Source of the DNA: Gammaproteobacteria bacterium
GTDB taxonomy: Bacteria > Pseudomonadota > Gammaproteobacteria > Beggiatoales > Beggiatoaceae
Assembly: GCA_003645255.1 (NCBI GenBank)
Contig: QNES01000005.1
Span: forward strand, 1 to 58,983
Length of the DNA stretch: 58,983 nucleotides
Direction of reading: 5' to 3'
Shown here: piece by piece, positions 1 through 8,143 of the stretch
Layout: every line of letters starts with the position of its first letter
How positions within the stretch are numbered: position 1 is the first letter of the stretch
Made by a program: the position numbers and the translations under genes
Notes under the pieces: generated by a model
The model's database searches: none
The model's input: the letters and a program-made list of their open reading frames with translations, nothing else
What the model was told of the DNA's origin: nothing

Positions 1-1
1 A

Positions 2-1375
2 GAGGGTTTACTCCAACGCTGGTTAGAAGGTTCTGAAGAGCAAACGGGTTTCAGAAACTTTCTGAAAATGGGAGAAGGAGCCAAAATCGCGCAACAAGTA
101 GAAACACATTTTCGCTATTTGCTCACACAGCAGCGCGTCGTAGCTGAAGATGAAAAAGCGTTAGGGCGTTGTTTATTTACAGATGAGCCAACTGAATTTA
201 AAAATCCGATTAACCAAGCGAGTGGTTTATTAGGTGTCAAAATCTCGGCATTTTCCGGGAGAGATAATCGCCCTGAATTACTGACTTCTGATAAACCTCA
301 TACTGTCATCAGTCCAGTGACTATGGCAGAACATAAAATTCGCCATGAAATTGGGAAAGGAAATAAAGACGGGGTTGCAACGTTAATTTATTCACCGACA
401 ACGGTAGGATTATTTGGAGGTTTGCAGCTCAATAAAAATGGCTCTGCCCTGTCTTTATTTGATCTCAGTCGGCTTGAAGTCAAAAAAGGCACGGTATTAT
501 ATGGTCCAGAAATTTATCAAGGACGATTACGACTGGCAAAATTAGAACGTTTATCAGAAAAAACGAAAGATCAAGTCAATCAACTGCGTTTGCTATTAAC
601 AGCTGTCCGTCGTACTGGTCGTCCTTTTCACGTTTTTCGGGGTTTGCCAACCACGCAAGGTGAATTTTTCTATTATGATGCCATGCCGTCGTTATTGAAA
701 AAGCTTATTGGTAGCAATGCGTTACGCTTAGAAAAAATTCCTCATGCCATTAAGCAAGTTGAATTAGCCCAAACCATTTTAGAGCATAACAATTTAGGTT
801 ATGAAGTGCTTAACCGTTATGTCAGTAACGACACTCGTTTTGGTGCCTTATGTTTAGCATGGTGCGTGTTAAGCAAAGAGGGGCAACCCTCGGCAGCGGT
901 GAAAGCGGCTAAAAAACGTTTCTACCATGAATACATTAATTATAGTGAGGCAAATATGACCACATCCGATAAAGCTCTTGTTGAGCTTGGCAAAGCGGCG
1001 ACAGATATTCAGAAATATGTTGGTGCAAATGACTCTAATAGAGAACAAATGAAAGTTTTTAGCTTATGTTTAGACACAATGGCTGCACTTCGTAAAGCCC
1101 CAGTACCCCAAGATGCACCAGAATCATTGATTTATGCGGTCGCCGGTGAATTGGAAAATGGCTTAAAAGACAAAGCCAAATACGATAAAAGTAAAACCAA
1201 GCAACTTGAAATGTGCATGACATTTGCAAAACAATTTGTGAACGAAGTCTGGCTGAAAGTGATGAAGGGTAAAATGCCTAGCCATAGTACGTTGCGGGTG
1301 TTTGGCAGTATTTATCGGATGGCGTTTGTTCACAGACACATAGAATTGTGGAAAGAGAGTCATCCAACTGTCTGA
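2..1375 (+). CDS. cas10d: Type I-D CRISPR large subunit Cas10d/Csc3, C-terminal part
   Basis: The frame is open from the left edge, so this is the last 457 residues of a larger protein; family members are near 1000 residues with an N-terminal HD nuclease, which would lie outside the window. Cas10d is the large subunit of the type I-D Cascade and cuts target DNA together with Cas3'. The assignment rests mostly on position, directly before csc2 and csc1, and on a long helical C-terminal region (about residues 310-457) of the kind that doubles as the small subunit. The stop TGA at 1373-1375 lies inside the left arm of a 23-bp inverted repeat, so the last codon (GTC) comes from that element. I see no GGDD-type palm motif. 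No competing identity suggests itself. Confidence 0.72.
   Translation, partial: EGLLQRWLEGSEEQTGFRNFLKMGEGAKIAQQVETHFRYLLTQQRVVAEDEKALGRCLFTDEPTEFKNPINQASGLLGVKISAFSGRDNRPELLTSDKPHTVISPVTMAEHKIRHEIGKGNKDGVATLIYSPTTVGLFGGLQLNKNGSALSLFDLSRLEVKKGTVLYGPEIYQGRLRLAKLERLSEKTKDQVNQLRLLLTAVRRTGRPFHVFRGLPTTQGEFFYYDAMPSLLKKLIGSNALRLEKIPHAIKQVELAQTILEHNNLGYEVLNRYVSNDTRFGALCLAWCVLSKEGQPSAAVKAAKKRFYHEYINYSEANMTTSDKALVELGKAATDIQKYVGANDSNREQMKVFSLCLDTMAALRKAPVPQDAPESLIYAVAGELENGLKDKAKYDKSKTKQLEMCMTFAKQFVNEVWLKVMKGKMPSHSTLRVFGSIYRMAFVHRHIELWKESHPTV
956..1375 (+). CDS. cas11d: Probable Cas11d small subunit from an internal start in cas10d
   Basis: An in-frame ATG at 956 is preceded by GTGAGG at 945-950 with a 5-nt spacer, a good Shine-Dalgarno arrangement inside a coding region. 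Translation from it would give a 139-residue, mostly helical protein identical to the C-terminus of Cas10d, starting MTTSDKALVE. In characterised type I-D systems the small subunit Cas11d is made in this way, from an internal start near the 3' end of cas10d, and several copies line the Cascade backbone. What is seen is the start, the spacing and the size; use of the start is inferred. Confidence 0.5.
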   Translation: MTTSDKALVELGKAATDIQKYVGANDSNREQMKVFSLCLDTMAALRKAPVPQDAPESLIYAVAGELENGLKDKAKYDKSKTKQLEMCMTFAKQFVNEVWLKVMKGKMPSHSTLRVFGSIYRMAFVHRHIELWKESHPTV

Positions 1376-1513
1376 ATCAGAATTGACAGAATTTGAGAAT
1401 TTTCAGAATATACTTCAAACTGTCAAGTTTTCGGATTTTAGACTGTCGCTTTCTAAAAAGAAAACTTGAACGTCCAGAGTATAAATACTTATTCTGTCAA
1501 TTCTGATTCAGAC
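1370..1513. repeat. 144-bp foldback element with perfect 23-bp terminal inverted repeats
   Basis: The left arm (1370-1392, beginning GTCTGAATCAG) and right arm (1491-1513, ending CTGATTCAGAC) are exact reverse complements over 23 bp. A nested pair, TCAAGTTTTC and GAAAACTTGA, lies inside, so the transcript could fold into one long hairpin. The element fills nearly the whole gap between cas10d and csc2 and overlaps the cas10d stop codon. It has no coding capacity. A MITE-like insertion is the simplest reading; a hairpin that sets the ratio of large subunit to downstream subunits is an alternative effect. Confidence 0.8.
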
Positions 1514-1548
1514 ATTGACACAAACTTAATATCAAAAGGATAAACCTT

Positions 1549-2574
1549 ATGAATCGTTTTACCCCATTTTTGGGCAACATTGATAAACTGTTTTCCACCT
1601 GCCAAGGTGAAAAGAAAGAATACGTTCAACCCGCATTGAAAAATCTCGGCAGTGTCAGTATCGTCTTAATTCGAGAAGCCATCGCACCCGTGGTATTTCG
1701 TAACTCCGAAGAAGAAATCACCGACATTGACATTAATCTGGATGATAACAACAGCGAAGCCTACGTTCGGGCAGTACCTAACAAGTTTAAATATCCTGAG
1801 CGAGGGCGCGGTTTACAAATTCTGCGGATTTTTAAAGCCGGGGGTAAGATGCCACAAAACAAAATTATCCTGACGAAAAAAATGAAGCCATCAGACGGTT
1901 TCGATTTGAATAGTCTCGTCTTTGGAGACTCGACGGTGTGGGATAGCAACGTATTGCCCGTCAAAGCAGGGGTAAACTATTCCGACGCGCTCAGCATATT
2001 GCCAAAACACTTATGTGTCGATGCCACATTTCATAATCGGGCGTTTGAAGACGGTTCTTTATTTGAACCTGAAAAGAAGAAAAACAGCGACAATTTATTT
2101 AATCGCCACTTTGTTAAACCCGGCACCTTGCTAGTACAAGTATTATCCACTCGCGGCAAATTATTACCTCAAATGGGTTTGGATCACTTATTGTTGAGTA
2201 TAGGTATTGCCGGCACTTATGGTGGGCAAACCTCTGTCACTGGCATCAATATTCAGACGCATGTTGCTGGTATTTACGGAGGGCGTTTTGAACAACCGCA
2301 AACTTCACCCTATCAAATCGTGCGAACTTTGGCTAACAGGGCGAAAAATAATTGGGAAGAGCCGCTGTTTAAAAATGTCGAAACCTTAACCAGTCGTTTA
2401 CATGAAATCTTGGGCAACGCTCATGAAGTGGCGATGACAGCCAAAGAAGCACGCGCCCATCAAGACGAACTGATGCAACGCTTTGAATCAGATTATCAAA
2501 GCATGGAAACCAATTATCAACAAGCCGCCGCTAAAGTTGCCACGTTTTTTGATCAATGGTTCAAAGGAAAATAG
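1549..2574 (+). CDS. csc2: Type I-D Cascade backbone protein Cas7/Csc2
   Basis: At 341 residues this matches the usual length of Csc2, the Cas7-family RAMP protein that polymerises along the crRNA as the backbone of type I-D Cascade. Recognition rests on overall family resemblance (N-terminal FLGNIDKLF segment; central region rich in glycine, GIAGTYGGQTSVTGIN, about residues 220-235) and on its place directly before csc1. The ATG at 1549 has AAGGA about 8 nt upstream. A coiled C-terminal tail (about 290-335) precedes the stop. The gene starts 35 bp after the foldback element and is followed by csc1 with one intervening base. Confidence 0.85.
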   Translation: MNRFTPFLGNIDKLFSTCQGEKKEYVQPALKNLGSVSIVLIREAIAPVVFRNSEEEITDIDINLDDNNSEAYVRAVPNKFKYPERGRGLQILRIFKAGGKMPQNKIILTKKMKPSDGFDLNSLVFGDSTVWDSNVLPVKAGVNYSDALSILPKHLCVDATFHNRAFEDGSLFEPEKKKNSDNLFNRHFVKPGTLLVQVLSTRGKLLPQMGLDHLLLSIGIAGTYGGQTSVTGINIQTHVAGIYGGRFEQPQTSPYQIVRTLANRAKNNWEEPLFKNVETLTSRLHEILGNAHEVAMTAKEARAHQDELMQRFESDYQSMETNYQQAAAKVATFFDQWFKGK

Positions 2575-2575
2575 C

Positions 2576-3211
2576 ATGAAAATCAACGCAATAGGTATTC
2601 GTGCCACGACTTTAACCCCCTTTGCTTATCATAGTCTTATGGTACAAGGGGGCAGTGCCACTTTGCCAGTGCTTATCAGTGATAGGGCGATTGCGTTTGG
2701 TTTAGCAGCGACATTGGGGATATTACAAGCCAGTGTCGCGCTTCCCAACAAAGATTATTATCGTCATCTCAAAGCCATGCCTTATCGCACATCAGTGTTC
2801 ACGACAGACAAGCCACGTTTGTTAGCTCCCCTGATTCGCCGCCTAAACTTAACTGAAGAAGGCGGCTTTCCACCCAAAATACAAAGTGTGGTGAAACGGG
2901 GCAACCTAAAGGATTTTTTTCACACTCAAGAAGTACCTGAAGGGCACATTTTTACAGGAGCGATTTTCAGCCTCAATCATTTTAACCCCTTTAAGGAACA
3001 AGAAAAATTAGTCATCAGGATAGGTTTACACCGTAACGGAATGGTATTGTTAGAAAAAACGGACACTAAAATACCAGTGCGCCTAAATGCAGCGACATCC
3101 GCACTCTTTGGCAATGAATTACGGGTAGAACGATATTATTTACACAATTTGCAATTATCGCCCGCTTATTCTTTGAAAGAAGCTAAATCGGAGATCATAA
3201 AATGGCAATAA
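2576..3211 (+). CDS. csc1: Type I-D Cascade protein Cas5/Csc1
   Basis: This 211-residue protein is the Cas5-family subunit that caps the 5' handle of the crRNA in type I-D Cascade. I start it at ATG 2576, one base after the csc2 stop; an earlier in-frame ATG at 2483 would overlap csc2 by about 90 bp and adds no family sequence. The N-terminus (residues 1-30, INAIGIRATTLTPFAYHS) has the beta-strand look of RAMP proteins. The last 10 bases overlap the start of cas3', which indicates translational coupling. Identification comes from order, size and general similarity. Confidence 0.8.
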   Translation: MKINAIGIRATTLTPFAYHSLMVQGGSATLPVLISDRAIAFGLAATLGILQASVALPNKDYYRHLKAMPYRTSVFTTDKPRLLAPLIRRLNLTEEGGFPPKIQSVVKRGNLKDFFHTQEVPEGHIFTGAIFSLNHFNPFKEQEKLVIRIGLHRNGMVLLEKTDTKIPVRLNAATSALFGNELRVERYYLHNLQLSPAYSLKEAKSEIIKWQ

Positions 3212-5202
3212 CCATCGCCGCTCACGGTGTAGAAAGCGTCACAAATGACGGATTATCCTGGTTACAAAATCAATTATTGACTTGTGAGAAACCCGTTCGC
3301 ATTGCTGATGCGCCTACTGGTGCTGGCAAAAGCTTCGCTTTCCAACAGGGCATGATTAAATATGAACACCGCGTGTTATTCATCGTACCCACGAAACGAT
3401 TAGCCCAAAATCTGATTCGGGGCTTATTAGATGATTTGGTAAAATCTGAATCCGAAGGCGGTGCCGGTTGGGATAAGCAGAAAGCCCAGAACAAAGTTTC
3501 CTTGTGGAGTTCCGATGGTACCCAAAAATTGCGCGATGAAGGAATCACTAAAATTGGTGTCCATCGGGTGCGAGAACTTTTTAAATTAGATGAAACGCGA
3601 GAAGGCGGTGAAATGATTATCGCGGTACCTGAATCGGTGAATTATATTTTACTTCGAGATGTCAAATTCCGTAGCAATGGGCAAACCGATGTCGGTATTT
3701 TCCATTTCTTGAATGCCTTTGATCACATCGTCTTTGATGAATTTCACACGATTCAAGCCAGGGGATTTGGACTGGCAGCAATATTTGCCAAATTAGCGGC
3801 GGCTTTATGGCAAGACGGTAAAAAGGTTCGTGCTAAAATCAGCTTTCTATCAGCAACGCCTATCAACATCATGCCAGTGCTAAAAAAATTGGATATTGAA
3901 GAAACCCTTATTGAATCACTTTCTGAAAAAACTGGCTCTACTGGGCGAATTATTCATGGTGATGTACAATTGCAATTAGCCAATATTGATAGTTTGCCAG
4001 CATTAATGCATCAGCAGACCGACGCGATACGAACCCAAATCGCTAAAGGGCGACAAACCGTTGTCATTTACAATAAATTAGAAGATTTACAACGGCAAAT
4101 CAATGAATTAGAACAAGCCGTATTAGCAGCAGGCATTGCACCCGAAAATGGTTTATTGATTAACAGCATTGATGACAGTCGGGCTGATCTGAAAAAAATT
4201 GGACGCTTTACCGTTGGGCGCAATCAAAATCCATTAGATTTTGATCTATTAATCACCACTTCCAGCGTCGAAATGGGTGTCACATTTAAAGCCGATTTAT
4301 TATTAATAGAACCGGGCTTTGAAGCCATGAACTTTTTACAACGCTATGGGCGAGTAGCGCGTGGCAACTATCAAGGGCAAGTTTTCATGCGTTTTGATGA
4401 AGCCTTTGCCGATAACAAACCTTGGTTACGAGAATTATGGGCTTGGTACATTAAAAACGATAAAAAACGCTTAAAAATCAATAGTTTAACAGATATACTC
4501 TGTCAAACTGTCGCCAAACGCTTCAAAGATGGCACTCAAAACCAAGCCAAATATTATGCACGATTATCCAATCGCGCCGTTTATACGGCTGGCTTATATT
4601 GGCACGTTATTATGAACCATTTTACGAGTAACCGTTATCGTCAAACTCACTTAAAACGTTACCGCCCCAAAGTTGCCCAAGTGATTTCTCGTCAATTGTA
4701 CGAAGTCCGAAAAATGGCAACCAGTGATCGATTTAAAGAAGCAGTAGAATCTTGGTGTCAACGCTTTGAACAGGAAACTATCACGCTTCGAGATATAGAG
4801 CCCCGCATCAGAATCATTGACGGCGAAGGGCAATACTTCACAGTTCCCCAACATTTATTGCAACGAGCTACCGACATTGTTGAGCGGTTTCCCATGATTT
4901 ATGGCAAAGATGGTATACAAGAAATCCGTATTGCTGGCAAATTGGAGGATTATTTTTTAGACAAAAATCGCTACATTCCCAAAACACGCTCTTTTTATTT
5001 ACCCAATACAATGATACCTATAGAATTAAAAAACGATTATCAAATCGTCAATCGTTGGTGTGCTAAATTGGAAGAACAACGGCAAAACAGTCTAGCCTGG
5101 GATAAAGACTTTGGATTTCCTCAATCTATGCAAGCGGCGATGGAATTAGTGCAATGGACAGGATTAGTTATTGGTGATGATACAGAATTGGACACACGTT
5201 GA
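3202..5202 (+). CDS. cas3: Type I-D CRISPR helicase Cas3'
   Basis: A 666-residue superfamily 2 helicase without an HD nuclease domain, as expected for type I-D where the HD domain is on Cas10d. Visible motifs: Walker A DAPTGAGKS near residue 36, DEFH box (VFDEFH) near 178, motif III LSATP near 215, and motifs V/VI TTSSVEMGVTF and QRYGRVARG near 350-395. It unwinds and reels in target DNA once Cascade has bound. In cyanobacterial I-D loci cas3' usually precedes cas10d; here it follows csc1. The stop is only 13 bp from the first recognisable cas1 codon, so whatever once lay between is gone. Confidence 0.88.
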   Translation: MAITIAAHGVESVTNDGLSWLQNQLLTCEKPVRIADAPTGAGKSFAFQQGMIKYEHRVLFIVPTKRLAQNLIRGLLDDLVKSESEGGAGWDKQKAQNKVSLWSSDGTQKLRDEGITKIGVHRVRELFKLDETREGGEMIIAVPESVNYILLRDVKFRSNGQTDVGIFHFLNAFDHIVFDEFHTIQARGFGLAAIFAKLAAALWQDGKKVRAKISFLSATPINIMPVLKKLDIEETLIESLSEKTGSTGRIIHGDVQLQLANIDSLPALMHQQTDAIRTQIAKGRQTVVIYNKLEDLQRQINELEQAVLAAGIAPENGLLINSIDDSRADLKKIGRFTVGRNQNPLDFDLLITTSSVEMGVTFKADLLLIEPGFEAMNFLQRYGRVARGNYQGQVFMRFDEAFADNKPWLRELWAWYIKNDKKRLKINSLTDILCQTVAKRFKDGTQNQAKYYARLSNRAVYTAGLYWHVIMNHFTSNRYRQTHLKRYRPKVAQVISRQLYEVRKMATSDRFKEAVESWCQRFEQETITLRDIEPRIRIIDGEGQYFTVPQHLLQRATDIVERFPMIYGKDGIQEIRIAGKLEDYFLDKNRYIPKTRSFYLPNTMIPIELKNDYQIVNRWCAKLEEQRQNSLAWDKDFGFPQSMQAAMELVQWTGLVIGDDTELDTR

Positions 5203-5215
5203 TTCCAGAGTATAA

Positions 5216-5650
5216 CGAGTACGCCGCCCACCGAATAATCCCATCAATTGCCTGATTTCTTTTCTGAATCAGTTGGTTTATACCGTCACGCGCCATGAAA
5301 CTTTCAAGACGCATTTGGATGAAAGTTTAAGCTTTCTACACGCGCCTAGTAGTGGGCGTTCATCGCTCAGCCTAGATTTATCCGAACCCTTTAAGCCGAT
5401 TTTAAGCGATGGACTTATTTTTAAATTGGTTCGCAAAAACATGCTAGATGATAGTTGGTTTGATCAAAAAGAGGGAGTCTGTTTATTAACGGAAACCGGG
5501 CGGCGCAATGTCGCCGAACAATTTGCCACGCGCTTAGAAGAACAATATCAGGAACACAGTTTCCGTGAATGGCTTTATCAGGAAGCTTTAAAAATTGAGC
5601 GACACTTATTAAAAGTGGCAGAGTATCAATCTTTCAAAAGGAAAATTTGA
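5216..5650 (+). pseudogene. cas1: Cas1 integrase, C-terminal fragment (N-terminal half deleted)
   Basis: The 144 residues after the in-frame TAA at 5213 align with the C-terminal part of Cas1: RRPPNNPIN, then FLHAPSSGRSSLSLDLSEPFKP and CLLTETGRRN. The metal-binding histidine (in FLHAP) and the aspartate in LDLSEPF are kept, but the catalytic glutamate, normally upstream, is missing with roughly 190 residues. The only in-frame start candidates are weak (TTG at 5273). Cas1 is the spacer integrase, so this copy cannot work as one. Between the cas3' stop and this fragment there is no room for cas4 or cas6. A complete cas1 elsewhere in the genome could still serve the array. Confidence 0.85.
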
Positions 5651-5651
5651 C

Positions 5652-5954
5652 ATGTATATGCTCATGATGTATGATGTTGAAGCAAAACGAACAGATAAGT
5701 TCAAAAAATTACTGCGCCGCTATCTGAGTCATACTCAATATTCCGTTTTTTCAGGAGACTTAACTGAGGCACAAGCCATTAAATTACGGTCGCGCCTCAG
5801 TCAATTGATGATTCCTGGTGATCGGGTGGTTGAAATTACTAGCAAGAATCGCCATAATATTAATGTTGTCCATTTAACTAAAGATGACTCCGGTAAAGGA
5901 GAAGTCAAGCGTGAAACCTCAAAGAGTCACAAAAGTGATTTTGAAGTGTTATAA
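5652..5954 (+). CDS. cas2: CRISPR-associated protein Cas2
   Basis: A complete 100-residue Cas2, the dimeric ferredoxin-fold partner that bridges Cas1 dimers in the spacer integration complex. The first strand with its conserved aspartate is seen as MLMMYDVEAKR near residue 8, followed by a basic helix (KFKKLLRRYLSHTQYSVFSGDL). The gene starts one base after the cas1 stop, so the pair was translationally coupled. The last 20 residues are charged and probably disordered. It is intact although its partner is truncated. The CRISPR leader follows directly. Confidence 0.9.
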   Translation: MYMLMMYDVEAKRTDKFKKLLRRYLSHTQYSVFSGDLTEAQAIKLRSRLSQLMIPGDRVVEITSKNRHNINVVHLTKDDSGKGEVKRETSKSHKSDFEVL

Positions 5955-6100
5955 TAATTCACCAACTTTTTGTAGTGGTTTAACTACTATCGTCACTGAA
6001 GTAAATTGTACTGGGAATCGAAGTTTATTGATATGGGTTTGCAGCGATTTTTTTGATTATGAAGGAGGTGATAGTTGTAAAAAATGGTATGAATAGAGGG
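5955..6100 (+). promoter_or_regulatory. CRISPR leader
   Basis: A non-coding, AT-rich stretch of 146 bp lies between the cas2 stop and the first repeat, in the place of the leader that carries the array promoter and the integration signals. An open frame that begins inside cas2 runs through it but has no ribosome binding site or resemblance to a protein. No single promoter stands out enough to mark. Confidence 0.6.
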
Positions 6101-7999
6101 GTTACGAATCCCCATGAGGGGTTATGAGTACAGACATGGAAGGGGTGGCTAAGGAATGGTTAGCGGGTTACGAATCCCCATGAGGGGTTATGAGTCCTGG
6201 TCCCCGCATCCAAAATGGTTTTCTTATATCTGGTTACGAATCCCCATGAGGGGTTATGAGACGACGCTGGACTTTTTGATTAAATCAGTCAGTTCCTCGT
6301 TACGAATCCCCATGAGGGGTTATGAGAAATCCGCTTTATGAGTAATGTCAATCAGGCTTGTGAGTTACGAATCCCCATGAGGGGTTATGAGAATTGATTT
6401 CAGATTATGAACATCAACAAAATTTTTGTTACGAATCCCCATGAGGGGTTATGAGGCGTTTCACTAACAAGGGACGCTGCGAACAAGCTGTCGTTACGAA
6501 TCCCCATGAGGGGTTATGAGTGATCGAGCGTGAATTGGTCCATATCAGCGTCCATGTTACGAATCCCCATGAGGGGTTATGAGAAACGCTATTGTCAGTA
6601 GATGGGGACTCTAAAAACAGTTACGAATCCCCATGAGGGGTTATGAGAGCTGAGAACGCGCTTGATGTGTCGCAATCAAAGGTTACGAATCCCCATGAGG
6701 GGTTATGAGAATAGCGCGTCCTCTTTTTGGTGCTCATTGAAAATCGCGTTACGAATCCCCATGAGGGGTTATGAGGATTCGCCGATGTTGTTGAAAATAA
6801 TGCTTAACGGGGTTACGAATCCCCATGAGGGGTTATGAGCTGGGAAAAGTGCATGTTTTTTTTGCCCTTCTTCAAAAGTTACGAATCCCCATGAGGGGTT
6901 ATGAGAACAGATACGGTAATGCCACTTTGGGAAAATAACTTGTTACGAATCCCCATGAGGGGTTATGAGTGTACAAGCCATTTTTTAGACTCGCCCCATA
7001 ACTATCGTTACGAATCCCCATGAGGGGTTATGAGGGCTTGATTTCAGATGCTTGCTTTAACCAATCGGAAAGTTACGAATCCCCATGAGGGGTTATGAGT
7101 ATCGCCCTCTTCGTGTCAAGTTTGCGGAGCATCTCAGGTTACGAATCCCCATGAGGGGTTATGAGGAGTGAAGACGCGGGTTACGAGACGATTTTAAAGA
7201 TATGTTACGAATCCCCATGAGGGGTTATGAGCAAAAATACATCCAATCCAGTCTTGGTTTATTCAAGTTACGAATCCCCATGAGGGGTTATGAGGTATTC
7301 AGTGCGCTTTCATTTTTGATAGCATATATTAGTTACGAATCCCCATGAGGGGTTATGAGGTTAGGCGCACAATTTGCGGGCTTGAGAAAAGAAGGTTACG
7401 AATCCCCATGAGGGGTTATGAGTTTAAATTTTTCAGAACGGGCAAGGACTTCTACTCTTGTTACGAATCCCCATGAGGGGTTATGAGAAATATTGCGTAC
7501 AACACGACGCGGGAACAGGTTCGTTACGAATCCCCATGAGGGGTTATGAGAAGATTTTGTCATCGGGACGGTTGTAAACAACGATTAGTTACGAATCCCC
7601 ATGAGGGGTTATGAGCAAGTTCCAATTAATTGTCCCCTCTTTGATGAGAAAAGTTACGAATCCCCATGAGGGGTTATGAGTTGGGATGACGGGAATGAAG
7701 GCTAAGGAGATCCAAGTTACGAATCCCCATGAGGGGTTATGAGAAGTTTTTAATAGCAGAGGCAATCGGCGGACCTGGTTACGAATCCCCATGAGGGGTT
7801 ATGAGATTTGAAATAGCTGCTAGGATTGAGTCGCTTGTACCGTTACGAATCCCCATGAGGGGTTATGAGTCCTTGGCGATGGGGGCAGCGTATTTCATCG
7901 TCTCTCGTTACGAATCCCCATGAGGGGTTATGAGAAAGTCAACACTGGATATGGGATTGCGCAAATTATTGGTTACGAATCCCCATGAGGGGTTATGAG
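6101..7999 (+). CRISPR. CRISPR array, 30 repeats of 28 nt and 29 spacers
   Basis: The repeat starts GTTACGAATCCCC and ends GAGGGGTTATGAG. It is 28 nt and looks identical in all 30 copies, including the one farthest from the leader. The core CCCC-ATGA-GGGG forms a 4-bp hairpin with a tetraloop. Spacers are 34-38 nt, mean about 36.5. I saw no repeated spacer. The bases on either side of the repeats vary, which fixes the 28-nt length; this is shorter than the approximately 37-nt repeats of many cyanobacterial I-D arrays. The array reads in the same direction as the cas genes. The spacer at 7166-7203 contains a chance piece of the repeat (GTTACGA at 7180). Confidence 0.98.
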
Positions 8000-8124
8000 C
8001 GAGCGTAGGGTGAGTAGATAAACCAACCGCAATCAAAATGATCATCTTCATTAGAAAAAGGTGGGTTTGCTACCCGCCCTACGCTCGCTACATTCAACAT
8101 TTAAGCCACCCTACGCTCGCTTAA
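7999..8124. repeat. Inverted GCGAGCGTAGGG element abutting the distal end of the array
   Basis: Right after the last repeat, and sharing its final G, comes GCGAGCGTAGGG at 7999-8010 within a 19-nt arm. Its near-perfect reverse complement, two mismatches, ends the segment at 8070-8088, and a third copy (CCCTACGCTCGC) lies at 8109-8120 flanked by TTAAGC/GCTTAA. The element is non-coding and looks like a small mobile or foldback repeat. Confidence 0.65.
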
Positions 8125-8143
8125 GCATTAGAAAGGTATATTT

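Noticed and set aside
2483..2575. Longer N-terminus for csc1
   Set aside because: It would overlap csc2 by about 90 bp, and the added residues do not look like a Cas5-family start.
5884..6096. 70-codon frame overlapping the end of cas2 and the leader
   Set aside because: Starts inside cas2, has no start signal or protein-like features and covers the leader.
6156..6341. Open frame with repeated LRIPMRGYE peptide
   Set aside because: It is a translation of CRISPR repeats, whose lengths happen to keep the frame; no ribosome binding site.
7180..7186. Possible degenerate extra repeat inside a spacer (GTTACGA)
   Set aside because: Only 7-9 bases match and spacing to the neighbours is that of a normal spacer.
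7396..7792. Minus-strand open frames with repeated SHNPSWGFVT peptide
   Set aside because: These are also read-throughs of the CRISPR array on the other strand.
6101..7999. T-arm of tRNA suggested by GTTACGAATCC
   Set aside because: The motif is the CRISPR repeat; no acceptor or anticodon stem surrounds it.
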